Part shown: positions 1 through 7,315 of the stretch, in pieces
Layout of the letters: each line of letters opens with the position of its first letter
Position numbering within the stretch: the stretch's first letter is position 1
Assembly (NCBI RefSeq): GCF_011765465.1
Contig: NZ_CP050265.1
Location: 744,001-808,000, forward strand
Reading direction: 5' to 3'
DNA length: 64,000 bases
Source of the DNA: Erythrobacter sp.
GTDB lineage: Bacteria > Pseudomonadota > Alphaproteobacteria > Sphingomonadales > Sphingomonadaceae
Position numbers and translations under genes: made by a program
The notes under the pieces: model-generated
The model's database searches: none
Seen by the model: the letters and a program-made list of their open reading frames with translations, nothing else
Told to the model about the DNA's origin: nothing

Positions 1-1
1 G

Positions 2-826
2 GTCAAGACCGCCGCCGCGATCGGCGCGATCGCGGTCCTCGCGGGGATCAACCTGATGGGCGCAGCCGAAGCGACGTTCATCGAAAAGGTCGCGGTGTGG
101 GGCAAGCTCGCGATCCTGCTCGTCCTGTCGGGCTTCGGCCTTGCGCGGTGGGACACCGGTCAGCTTGTCGCCGATCCGGGTTCACCCGTGGGCTGGACAG
201 GGGCGCTGATCGGCATGGGCGTGGTGTTCATGGCCTACGAAGGCTTCCAGCTGCTGAGCTACGACTACGACGAGATGGAGGATCCGCCGCGCACCATCAG
301 CCGCGCCATGCCCGCCGCGATCCTCGCGACCATGGCGACCTATGTCCTCGTCGCGCTGGGGGCGGCGATGCTGGCGGGAGCGGGCGAGATCGTCGCGCGC
401 GAGGAAGTCGCGCTCGCCATCGCCGGGCGCGAGGCATTGGGGCTCGCCGGGTTCCTCGCCGTCTCGCTTGCAGCGACGTTTTCGGCGGGCTCGGCGATCA
501 ACGCGACCGTTTTCGCCACCGCGCGCCTCGCCAGCCGCGCAGCCGAGGACGGGGAAATGCCCGCCCTGTTCGGCAAGCGCGACTCCTCCGGCGTGCCGTG
601 GGCGGGGACGCTGCTGATCTCGGGCGCGGCGGCGGTGCTGGTGGTGATCGGCGGGCTCGAAGTGCTGGTCGAGGTCGCGAGCCTCATCTTCCTTGCCGTC
701 TTCGCGCTGGTGAACTGGCTCGCCATCCACTGCCGGGTCGGGCGGCGCTGGGCCTCGTGGATCGGGCTTTGCGGGTCGCTCGGTGGGGCGGCGATGCTGG
801 TGCTTTACCTCGCGGGAGTGGTCTGA
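2..826 (+). CDS. Amino acid permease (APC superfamily), C-terminal part
   Basis: The frame is open from the first base of the window, so the gene is cut at its 5' end and 274 residues are visible. The protein is almost entirely hydrophobic, with about seven predicted membrane segments, for example near visible residues 35-50, 70-90, 115-140, 155-180, 200-220 and 225-270. The stretch with tyrosine and acidic residues followed by a Pro-Arg pair (around 245-300 bp) resembles the loop after a transmembrane helix in APC-family amino acid transporters. It is probably an inner-membrane amino acid or polyamine permease; the substrate cannot be told. It ends 60 bp before asd and may share no promoter with it, since a promoter-like sequence lies in between. 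Family assignment is good, specificity is unknown. Confidence 0.75.
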   Translation, partial: VKTAAAIGAIAVLAGINLMGAAEATFIEKVAVWGKLAILLVLSGFGLARWDTGQLVADPGSPVGWTGALIGMGVVFMAYEGFQLLSYDYDEMEDPPRTISRAMPAAILATMATYVLVALGAAMLAGAGEIVAREEVALAIAGREALGLAGFLAVSLAATFSAGSAINATVFATARLASRAAEDGEMPALFGKRDSSGVPWAGTLLISGAAAVLVVIGGLEVLVEVASLIFLAVFALVNWLAIHCRVGRRWASWIGLCGSLGGAAMLVLYLAGVV

Positions 827-830
827 GCCC

Positions 831-858
831 TTGCGGGCGCTGCGCGGCACGCTATTTC
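831..858 (+). promoter_or_regulatory. Possible sigma70-type promoter for asd
   Basis: TTGCGG at 831-836 and TATTTC at 853-858 are separated by 16 bases, and the predicted start lies 20-25 bases upstream of the asd TTG codon. The match to consensus is modest, so this is a tentative call. Confidence 0.3.
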
Positions 859-886
859 GCAGGCCGCAGATACAGGAGAATGCGAA

Positions 887-1912
887 TTGGGCTATCGGGT
901 GGCCATCGTCGGGGCGACCGGCAATGTCGGGCGCGAAATGATGCAGATCCTCGCCGAGCGCGAGTTTCCCGTGGACGAGGTGGCCGCGGTCGCCTCCGGG
1001 CGCTCGACCGGGACCGAGGTCGAATACGGCGACACGGGCAAGATGCTGAAATGCAGGAATATCGAGCATTTCGACTTTGCCGGATGGGACATCGCCCTGT
1101 TCGCGGCCGGGAGCGGTCCGGCGAAAGAATACGCGCCCAAGGCGGCGGCGGCAGGCTGCGTCGTGATCGACAATTCCTCGCTCTACCGGATGGACCCCGA
1201 CGTGCCGCTGATCGTGCCCGAGGTGAATCCGGACGCGATCGACGACTACAAGAAGCGCAACATCATCGCGAACCCCAACTGCTCGACCGCGCAGCTGGTC
1301 GTCGCGCTCAAGCCGCTGCATGACGCCGCGACGATCAGGCGCGTGGTGGTCTCGACCTACCAGTCGGTCTCGGGCGCGGGCAAGGCGGGCATGGACGAGC
1401 TGTTCGAACAGTCCCGCGCGATCTTCGTCGGCGATCCGGTGGAACCGGCCAAGTTCACCAAGCAGATCGCCTTCAACGTCATTCCCCATATCGACGTCTT
1501 CCTCGAGGACGGTTCGACCAAGGAGGAATGGAAGATGGTGGTCGAGACGAAGAAGATTCTCGACCCGAAGATCAAGCTGAACGCCACCTGCGTGCGCGTG
1601 CCGGTCTTCGTCGGCCATTCCGAGGCGGTGAACATCGAGTTCGAGAAGGAGCTTTCTGCAGAACAGGCCCAGGAAATCCTGCGCGAGGCGCCCGGCATCA
1701 TGCTCGTCGACAAGCGCGAGGACGAGGGATACGTCACCCCGGTCGAATGCGCGGGCGACAGCGCGACCTACATCTCCCGCGTGCGCGAGGATCCGACGGT
1801 CGAGAACGGGCTGACGCTGTGGTGCGTCTCGGACAACCTGCGCAAGGGCGCGGCCTTGAACGCAGTCCAGATCGCCGAACTGCTCGGCCGCCGCCACTTG
1901 CAGAAGGGATGA
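887..1912 (+). CDS. asd: Aspartate-semialdehyde dehydrogenase
   Basis: Reduces L-aspartyl-4-phosphate to L-aspartate-4-semialdehyde with NADPH, the branch step to lysine/diaminopimelate, threonine and methionine in the cytoplasm. The 341-residue length is normal for the family. The N-terminal GATGNVGREM loop binds NADP and the NPNCSTAQ motif near residue 130 carries the catalytic cysteine; the GKAGMDEL segment that follows is typical of the bacterial enzyme. The start is TTG at 887, supported by AGGAG at 874-878 with an 8-base spacer; the ATG at 880 is out of frame. The stop overlaps a possible ATG of the next gene (ATGA at 1909-1912), so asd and the lipoprotein gene may be co-translated. Confidence 0.95.
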   Translation: MGYRVAIVGATGNVGREMMQILAEREFPVDEVAAVASGRSTGTEVEYGDTGKMLKCRNIEHFDFAGWDIALFAAGSGPAKEYAPKAAAAGCVVIDNSSLYRMDPDVPLIVPEVNPDAIDDYKKRNIIANPNCSTAQLVVALKPLHDAATIRRVVVSTYQSVSGAGKAGMDELFEQSRAIFVGDPVEPAKFTKQIAFNVIPHIDVFLEDGSTKEEWKMVVETKKILDPKIKLNATCVRVPVFVGHSEAVNIEFEKELSAEQAQEILREAPGIMLVDKREDEGYVTPVECAGDSATYISRVREDPTVENGLTLWCVSDNLRKGAALNAVQIAELLGRRHLQKG

Positions 1913-1917
1913 GGCCG

Positions 1918-2466
1918 ATGCGCTTCGCCCTTTCCGCCGCCGCGCTGCTGGCGCTCGCCGCCTGCGGGGGCGAGCCCGACGAGCCGGGCGAAGAGGCTCC
2001 ATCCGCACAGGTCGTAGCCGACGCCGTGCGGCTCACGGGCGAGGGGCTCTCCGCCGGGGGCGAGGCGTTCTACTTCAACGCCGGGCGCGGCGAGGTCGAG
2101 ACAGCGCTCGCCAAGGTGCTGGGCGAGCCCAATCGCGGCGCGACCAACACCGAATGCGGCGCCGGACCGATCGACTTCACCGATTTCGATGGCGGGCTGA
2201 CGCTCAATTTCCAGGACGGCGCGCTGGTCGGCTGGAACTGGCACCTGCCCTATGAAGGCGACGCGCCCACGGCCGAAAACGTCGCGCTCGCATCGGGCGA
2301 GACGCTCGGCGCCTCGCGCGCGTCGATCGAGGGGCGCGAGGGCTTCGCGCTTGTCGAGGACAGCACGCTGGGCGAGGAATTCACGCTGGCGGGCGGCATC
2401 GGCGGCTTCATCGAGGAGGACGAGGTCGCCATGCTCTATGCCGGGACGCAGTGCTTCTTTCGCTGA
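1918..2466 (+). CDS. Hypothetical lipoprotein
   Basis: A 182-residue protein starting with a signal peptide that ends in a lipobox (LALAAC at about residues 11-16), followed by a Gly/Glu/Pro-rich linker. This predicts a lipid-anchored periplasmic or outer-membrane protein. The mature part is acidic with two cysteines (one at TECGAG, one at the C-terminus), which could form a disulfide. I do not recognise a domain. Start choice: ATG at 1918 has AAGGG at a suitable distance; an in-frame ATG at 1909 overlaps the asd stop codon and would add three residues, so translational coupling to asd is possible. Function unknown. Confidence 0.75.
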   Translation: MRFALSAAALLALAACGGEPDEPGEEAPSAQVVADAVRLTGEGLSAGGEAFYFNAGRGEVETALAKVLGEPNRGATNTECGAGPIDFTDFDGGLTLNFQDGALVGWNWHLPYEGDAPTAENVALASGETLGASRASIEGREGFALVEDSTLGEEFTLAGGIGGFIEEDEVAMLYAGTQCFFR

Positions 2467-2495
2467 GCGGACCATTTGCCTGGGGGAGGGAGACA

Positions 2496-3155
2496 ATGAC
2501 ACTCACCGCCGATCTCTATTTCAGCTTCCGCTCACCCTATTCCTACCTCGCCGTGGGGCGTTACCGGCAGATGAGCGAGGAATGGGACGTCGACATCGCG
2601 CTTAGGCCGGTCTGGCCGCTCGCGGTGCGCCAGCCGGATTTCTTCGAGCGCAACCATCCCAACTGGCTCGGCTACACCATGCGCGACATGATGCGGGTGG
2701 CGCAGTTTCACGGGATACCCTTCGGCCCGCCCATGCCCGACCCGATCGTGCAGGACGTGAACACCCGCCAGATCGCCGCCGACCAGCCGCATATCCGGCG
2801 GATCACGCGATTGGGCCAGGCGGCGGCGCGGCGCGGGCGCGGGCTCGCCTTCGCGCACGAGGCCGGAAGGCTCATCTGGGGCGGGGCGAAAGGCTGGAAC
2901 GAGGGCGAGCACCTGAAAGGCGCGGCGGAGCGCGCCGGGCTCGACTTCGCCGGGATCGAGGCCGAGGCGGTGGACGACGCCGAAGCGCTAGACATCGAGA
3001 TCGCCGCGAACCAGGCCGCATTGGAGGCGGCGGGCCACTGGGGCGTGCCGACCCTCGTGTTCGAAGGCGAACCCTTCTTCGGGCAGGACCGGATCGAGAT
3101 GGTGAAGTGGCGGATGGAACAGAAGGGGCTGGCGCCGCGGGAAGGTTCGGCGTGA
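2496..3155 (+). CDS. 2-hydroxychromene-2-carboxylate isomerase family protein (DsbA fold)
   Basis: A 219-residue member of the thioredoxin-like DsbA/kappa-GST family. The N-terminal YFSFRSPYSYLA motif is characteristic; in naphthalene-degrading pseudomonads the serine at this place contacts glutathione in the isomerase that converts 2-hydroxychromene-2-carboxylate. The C-terminal half contains the cis-proline-type segment WGVPTLVFEGEPFFGQDR typical of the family. No other aromatic catabolism gene is present nearby, so the true substrate is open; many genomes carry such homologues as general glutathione-dependent isomerases. The start at 2496 follows a strong GGGAGGGAG ribosome binding site. 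The stop overlaps the GTG of the next gene by four bases, indicating an operon. Confidence 0.85.
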   Translation: MTLTADLYFSFRSPYSYLAVGRYRQMSEEWDVDIALRPVWPLAVRQPDFFERNHPNWLGYTMRDMMRVAQFHGIPFGPPMPDPIVQDVNTRQIAADQPHIRRITRLGQAAARRGRGLAFAHEAGRLIWGGAKGWNEGEHLKGAAERAGLDFAGIEAEAVDDAEALDIEIAANQAALEAAGHWGVPTLVFEGEPFFGQDRIEMVKWRMEQKGLAPREGSA

Positions 3156-3916
3156 GCGATCACACGACAACGCATTTCGAAAGTTTCGACGGCACGCGCC
3201 TCGCGCTCCATCGGCAGGGCGAGGGGCGGCCCGTCGTCCTGCTCCACGGCCTGTTTTCGAGCGCCGACATGAACTGGATCCGCTGGGGTCGCGCCGCGCG
3301 TCTCGCCGAGGCGGGATTCGAGGCGATCATGCTCGATTTCCGCGTCCACGGGCAAAGCGAAGCGCCGGGCGAACCCGAAAGCTATCCCGAAGGCGTGCTG
3401 GTGCGCGACGTCGCGGCGCTGGCGGAGCACCTTGGGCTTGAGGAAGGCGGCTTCGACCTCGTCGGCTTTTCGCTCGGCGCGCGCACCGCGCTCCATGTCG
3501 CGGCGCGTGGCGTGTTGTCGCCCCGGCGCATGGTGGTGTGCGGGATGGGCGTATCGGGCCTCTCGCAATGGCAGCAGCGCGCGGCCTTCTTCAAGCGGGT
3601 GATCGACGAATTCGACACGATCGAGCGCGGCGATCCGGCCTGGCAATCGCGCCAGTTCCTGAAATCGCAAGGGGTCGACCGGGTCGCGGCGCGCCTGCTG
3701 CTCGATGCGATGGGCGATCTCGAACTCGAAGCGCTCGACAATGTCGATTGTCCCGTGCTGGTGGTGAGCGGGGTGGACGACCGCGACAACGGCTCGGCCA
3801 GCCACCTCGCGCAGCTCCTGCCCGATGCGGCTTACGAGGAAGTCCCCGGCGGGCATCTCGACAGCGCGACGAGGGCCGAACTGGGCGAGGCGATCGTGCG
3901 TTTCCTGAAGGACTGA
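3152..3916 (+). CDS. Alpha/beta fold hydrolase
   Basis: A 254-residue cytoplasmic alpha/beta hydrolase. The HGLFSS segment forms the oxyanion region, GFSLGA at about residue 107 is the nucleophile elbow (serine), SGVDDRDNG gives the acid residue and GGHLDS the catalytic histidine, so the triad is complete. The length and order fit small esterases/lactonases of this fold; substrate cannot be assigned. GTG at 3152 is chosen because it overlaps the TGA of the isomerase gene (GTGA), a common coupling arrangement in this genome. A 9-bp GC-rich inverted repeat follows 22 bases after the stop. Confidence 0.85.
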   Translation: MSDHTTTHFESFDGTRLALHRQGEGRPVVLLHGLFSSADMNWIRWGRAARLAEAGFEAIMLDFRVHGQSEAPGEPESYPEGVLVRDVAALAEHLGLEEGGFDLVGFSLGARTALHVAARGVLSPRRMVVCGMGVSGLSQWQQRAAFFKRVIDEFDTIERGDPAWQSRQFLKSQGVDRVAARLLLDAMGDLELEALDNVDCPVLVVSGVDDRDNGSASHLAQLLPDAAYEEVPGGHLDSATRAELGEAIVRFLKD

Positions 3917-3937
3917 CGGAAAGGCCTGGAAAGTAAT

Positions 3938-3970
3938 GGGCCCCCGCCGCAGACGGATCGACGGGGGCCC
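3938..3970 (+). terminator. Strong hairpin after the hydrolase gene
   Basis: GGGCCCCCG at 3938-3946 pairs perfectly with CGGGGGCCC at 3962-3970 around a 15-base loop. No T tract follows, so this is either a non-canonical terminator or an mRNA 3' stabiliser. The remaining gap up to 4140 is AT-richer with no gene visible. Confidence 0.5.
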
Positions 3971-4140
3971 GCGCTCACGGCCTCACGGGGGCTATGGCCG
4001 GTGAGCATACCGATCGTCGCAAGGATCGGTAATTCTCTCTCTCATTGCGCAAGCTACATTATCTCATTTCATTGGATAAATCCAGCGAATTCGGCCCCGC
4101 TTGTCCTTGCCAAATCAGACAGGGGCGGGCGTGCCCCGCT

Positions 4141-4168
4141 TTGACGCGGCCTGCGCACCCGTTATGAT
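4141..4168 (+). promoter_or_regulatory. Near-consensus sigma70 promoter, predicted leaderless transcript
   Basis: TTGACG (4141-4146) and TATGAT (4163-4168) are separated by 16 bases. The expected transcription start, about 6-8 bases past the -10 box, falls at 4174-4176, which is the ATG of the following gene. There is no ribosome binding site at a usable distance. Confidence 0.6.
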
Positions 4169-4175
4169 CTTAGGG

Positions 4176-5201
4176 ATGAAGCGGATGAACCTATCCGGGG
4201 CGCTCGCCATGTCGGCGGCCCTGCTGCTCGCGGCGGGCTGCGCGCCTGAGAACAGGCCGGTTAGCACGAGTGCGGCGGATCAGCCTGCGCGCTCGCTCTT
4301 CGTCGCGGCGAAGCGGGGCAACACGCTCTCGAAGATCGATCTCGCCACCGGCGAGGAAGTGCAACGCAAGCCGAGCTGCACCAATCCGCATGAACTCGCG
4401 ACCTCGCCCGACGGGCGGCACGTCGCACTGGCCTGCTATGGCGGGACGAGCGTGGACATCTTCGCGGTCGATACACTGGACAAGGTCGCAAGCATCGACC
4501 TGGGCGAAAATGCCCGCCCGCACGGCATCGTGTGGCACGAAAACGGCGACATCTACGCCACTGCCGAGGGGCGCCGCTCGATATTCCGCATCGCCCGGCC
4601 GCTCGCAGCCGAGCCGCAACTGCTCGAATTCTCCACGGCAAAGGACGGCAGCCATATGCTCGCCGTTGCGCCCGACGGGAACACGGCGTGGACCACGGAC
4701 CTCGGCTCGCGCACGGTGACGCGCGTGGCGTTGAAGGCGCGCATGGCGCCGCTTTCGATGACGGTGGGCGAGGAGCCCGAAGGCATCGCGCTTGCTCCCG
4801 ACGGCAGGACGCTGTGGGTTTCGGCGCGCGGGTCGAACGAAGTTTTCGCGCTCGATTCCGACACCATGGAAGTGCGCGAGACGGTCGAGACGGGCCGCTT
4901 TCCCCTGCGCATCGCGATCCGGCCGCAGGGCGACGTTGCGGTCACATCGGACCTCATGGACGGCTCGCTTTCGGTCATCGACCTTGCCGAAGCCGAGGTC
5001 ATCCGCACGATCCCCGTTTCCGGCCCCGAGACGGCGCAGGACCGCTTCCAGGTCACGATCCTGTGGTCGGACGACGGCAGGCGTATCTACGTCGCAGAGA
5101 CCGCCAGCGACACCATTGCAGAGGTCGATTATGCCAGCGGCACGGTCCTGCGCCGGCTGACAGCGGGCGAGGGCGGGGACGGGCTCGCCATCCTGCCGTG
5201 A
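4176..5201 (+). CDS. Beta-propeller (YVTN/NHL-type) lipoprotein
   Basis: A 341-residue protein with a signal peptide (about residues 1-20) ending in LLLAAGC, a lipobox, so it should be lipid-anchored in the periplasm. The mature part consists of repeated units with the pattern SPDG/APDG...(V/A)...D, such as TSPDGRHVALA, APDGNTAWTTD, APDGRTLWVSARG and WSDDGRRIYVAE, which is typical of the six- or seven-bladed YVTN beta-propellers. Such proteins often bind partners or act in surface/periplasmic complexes; no enzymatic residue is evident. Frames upstream of 4176 stay open, but the promoter-like sequence and the signal peptide both favour 4176. The next gene begins 10 bases after the stop, so the RimK group may be transcribed from the same promoter. 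Confidence 0.8.
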   Translation: MKRMNLSGALAMSAALLLAAGCAPENRPVSTSAADQPARSLFVAAKRGNTLSKIDLATGEEVQRKPSCTNPHELATSPDGRHVALACYGGTSVDIFAVDTLDKVASIDLGENARPHGIVWHENGDIYATAEGRRSIFRIARPLAAEPQLLEFSTAKDGSHMLAVAPDGNTAWTTDLGSRTVTRVALKARMAPLSMTVGEEPEGIALAPDGRTLWVSARGSNEVFALDSDTMEVRETVETGRFPLRIAIRPQGDVAVTSDLMDGSLSVIDLAEAEVIRTIPVSGPETAQDRFQVTILWSDDGRRIYVAETASDTIAEVDYASGTVLRRLTAGEGGDGLAILP

Positions 5202-5211
5202 ACCCGCCTGC

Positions 5212-5679
5212 ATGAATCCCCCGCCGAAGCCTCCCCGCATTCTGCCGATCGTCGGCTGGCGCGAAATGGTCGACCTGCCCGAGCTTGGCCTGTCGCGCAT
5301 CCCGGCCAAGATCGACACCGGCGCGCGCACGTCCTCGCTGCATGGGCAGGTGATCGAGGAATTCCTGCGCGGCGGTGAGAAATACGTGCGTTTCGCGGTC
5401 GACTGGGACGGGGAGCGCCACGAATGCGAGGCGGTCCATGTCGACATTCGCGGCGTCACCAGTTCCAACGGAGAGACGCAGCGGCGCTATGTCATCAAGA
5501 CCCCGCTCATGATCGGCGATGTGCGTTTCCGCGCCGAGATCAGCCTTGCCGACCGCTCCGACATGAAATTTCCGATGCTGGTCGGGCGTTCCTCGCTGCG
5601 TCGCCGCTTTGTCGTCGATAGCGGATATTCATGGCTGCAATCCGCGGGCATGGAGGCGGTGAAGGGGTATCGGCCCTGA
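5212..5679 (+). CDS. Retropepsin-like ATP-dependent zinc protease family protein (RimB-like)
   Basis: A 155-residue single-domain protein of the family often annotated as RimK-associated zinc protease (DUF785). The motif IDTGARTSSLHG at about residues 37-48 is the retropepsin-type aspartate signature, and FPMLVGRSSLRRRFVVD near the C-terminus is the second conserved block. In Pseudomonas the homologue RimB trims the poly-glutamate tail that RimK adds to ribosomal protein S6. Here it lies directly upstream of rimK with a 66-base gap, in the same orientation, which supports the same job. No signal peptide; cytoplasmic. The start is ATG at 5212, 10 bases after the previous stop. Confidence 0.85.
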   Translation: MNPPPKPPRILPIVGWREMVDLPELGLSRIPAKIDTGARTSSLHGQVIEEFLRGGEKYVRFAVDWDGERHECEAVHVDIRGVTSSNGETQRRYVIKTPLMIGDVRFRAEISLADRSDMKFPMLVGRSSLRRRFVVDSGYSWLQSAGMEAVKGYRP

Positions 5680-5704
5680 CGCTTTCGCCCGATTCGCCCG
5701 CGTT

Positions 5705-5734
5705 TCACTCTGACCACCCGGCTCACTCTGACCA
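5705..5734 (+). repeat. 12-bp tandem direct repeat upstream of rimK
   Basis: TCACTCTGACCA occurs at 5705-5716 and again at 5723-5734, 18 bases apart, ending 11 bases before the rimK start codon. It could be a regulator or RNA-binding site, or a chance duplication. Confidence 0.6.
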
Positions 5735-5745
5735 AGGTTTCACCC

Positions 5746-6651
5746 ATGAAAATCGCGATGCTGGCCCGCAATCCGAACCTCTATTCGCACAAGCGACTTA
5801 AGCAGGCGGCCGAGGCGCGCGGGCACGAGCTCGACATCCTCAACACCACCCGCTGCACGGTCCACATCGCCAGCCACCGGCCCGAGGTCTATTACGAGGG
5901 CCAGCCGATGATCGGATACGACGCGGTGATCCCGCGCATCGGGGCCTCTATCACCAATTACGGCCTTGCGATCCTGCGCCAGTTCGAGATGCGCGGCTGC
6001 TGGCCGCTCAATGAAAGCGTCGCGATCGGGCGCAGCCGCGACAAGCTGCGCTCCCTGCAGATCCTCGCCAAGCACGGGCTCGGCCTCCCGCTCACCGCCT
6101 ATGCGAACGATCCGAAAAAGGCCGAGGAGATCATCCGCGCGGTGAACGGCCCCCCGGTCGTCATCAAGCTGCTCGAAGGCACGCAGGGCATCGGCGTCGT
6201 GCTGGCCGAGACGATGTCGAGCGCCAAATCGGTGATCGAGGCGTTTAGGGGCGCGAACGTCAACATCCTCGTGCAGGAATTCATCAAGGAGGCAGGCGGG
6301 ACCGACATCCGCGCGCTGGTCGTGGGGGGCAAGGTCGTCGCCGCGATGAAGCGCACCGGGGCGGCCGACGATTTCCGCTCAAACCTCCATCGCGGCGGCA
6401 GCGCGCAGGTCATCAAGATCACGCCCGAGGAACGCTCCACTGCCGTGCGTGCGGCGAAGCGCATGGGACTGAACGTGTGCGGGGTCGATATGCTGCGAAG
6501 CAATCACGGCCCGGTCATCATGGAGGTCAATTCCTCGCCCGGGCTCGAAGGGATCGAAAGCGCGACCGGCAAGGACGTGGCGGGCCAGATCATCGCCTAC
6601 ATGGAAGCGAATGCGAAAATCGGGCGGACCAAGACGCGCGGGCAGGGGTGA
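5746..6651 (+). CDS. rimK: Ribosomal protein S6--L-glutamate ligase (RimK)
   Basis: An ATP-grasp enzyme of 301 residues that adds glutamate residues to the C-terminus of ribosomal protein S6. The N-terminal [18 protein letters not shown] segment and the [12 protein letters not shown] motif are typical of RimK. The ATP-grasp core is complete: [17 protein letters not shown] (ATP lid and lysine), [22 protein letters not shown], and [25 protein letters not shown] with the metal-binding E-x-N pair near residue 265. Upstream lies a RimB-like protease and downstream a YbjN-family gene, a neighbour also found beside rimK in E. coli. The S6 gene rpsF is at 11454-11816. Translation likely starts at ATG 5746, with AAGG nine bases upstream. 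Confidence 0.95.
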   Translation: MKIAMLARNPNLYSHKRLKQAAEARGHELDILNTTRCTVHIASHRPEVYYEGQPMIGYDAVIPRIGASITNYGLAILRQFEMRGCWPLNESVAIGRSRDKLRSLQILAKHGLGLPLTAYANDPKKAEEIIRAVNGPPVVIKLLEGTQGIGVVLAETMSSAKSVIEAFRGANVNILVQEFIKEAGGTDIRALVVGGKVVAAMKRTGAADDFRSNLHRGGSAQVIKITPEERSTAVRAAKRMGLNVCGVDMLRSNHGPVIMEVNSSPGLEGIESATGKDVAGQIIAYMEANAKIGRTKTRGQG

Positions 6652-6722
6652 AGCGCTTGCCAGGCGTGTCCGAACGGGTAAGCCTCTCCTCGCCCGCCTG
6701 TTATCGCTGAAAGGTCGCTCGC

Positions 6723-7265
6723 ATGATCCTGCGTCCGCTGCTTGCTCTCGCCGCGCTCGTCGCACCGTTCCCGCTCGCCGCCGAGGAAACGGCGGAGCGC
6801 ATGATTTCCGCCGAACGGCCCGAGGACATGGTGATCGCCCTGCTCAATGCGGGCTATGATCCTGAATTGATTAAGGACGGGGTGGGCGACCCGGCGATCA
6901 GCTTCTCGCGTGCGGAGGGATATCCGCTCATGGTCCTGTTCTACGATTGCGACGAGGAGACCCATGACAAGTGCACCTCGATCCAGCTGCGCGGCGGGCT
7001 CGACCGGGCCGAGCCGTGGAACCCGGCCGAGGCGATCGAGATTTCCTCGCGCTACCGCTTTCTCGCCGTCTCTCTCGACGAGGAGGGCGACCCGTGGATG
7101 ACCTGGGACATCCTGACGGGCAACGGCATTCCCGAAAGCCTGTTCGTCGAGGCGGTCGAGCGGTTCGAGGCGACGCTCGAAGAGGCCGCCGACGCACTGG
7201 TCTTCGCCGAGGAACGCGAGGCGGAAATCGAGGCGGCGGCCTCCGCAGCGGAGGCAGGCGGGTGA
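6723..7265 (+). CDS. YbjN domain-containing secreted protein
   Basis: A 180-residue protein with an N-terminal signal peptide (residues 1-20, LAALVAPFPLAAEE, probable cleavage after the second Ala-Ala). The body matches the YbjN family: a start resembling PEDMVIALLNAGYDPEL, a central GDPAISF strand, LMVLFYDCDEETHDKCTSIQL with two cysteines, and YRFLAVSLDEEGDPWMTWDI. The fold resembles type III secretion chaperones. In E. coli ybjN follows rimK and has been connected with motility and stress, so the linkage is conserved here, but the leader peptide is an addition typical of alphaproteobacterial members. The C-terminus is a Glu/Ala-rich helix. It is convergent with the chemoreceptor gene. Confidence 0.75.
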   Translation: MILRPLLALAALVAPFPLAAEETAERMISAERPEDMVIALLNAGYDPELIKDGVGDPAISFSRAEGYPLMVLFYDCDEETHDKCTSIQLRGGLDRAEPWNPAEAIEISSRYRFLAVSLDEEGDPWMTWDILTGNGIPESLFVEAVERFEATLEEAADALVFAEEREAEIEAAASAAEAGG

Positions 7266-7315
7266 AGCGCGCGCTCGCGCCGGTCGTGCGCGAAGCCTGA
7301 CACCGCCGCCCGCGA

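Noticed and set aside
182..2008. Long open frame on the minus strand antisense to the permease fragment and asd
   Set aside because: Low-complexity Arg/Ala/Asp-rich translation, typical of antisense frames in GC-rich DNA; asd on the other strand has clear catalytic motifs.
4101..4175. Longer N-terminus for the beta-propeller lipoprotein
   Set aside because: It would place the signal peptide 25 residues in and run through the promoter; no ribosome binding site at 4101.
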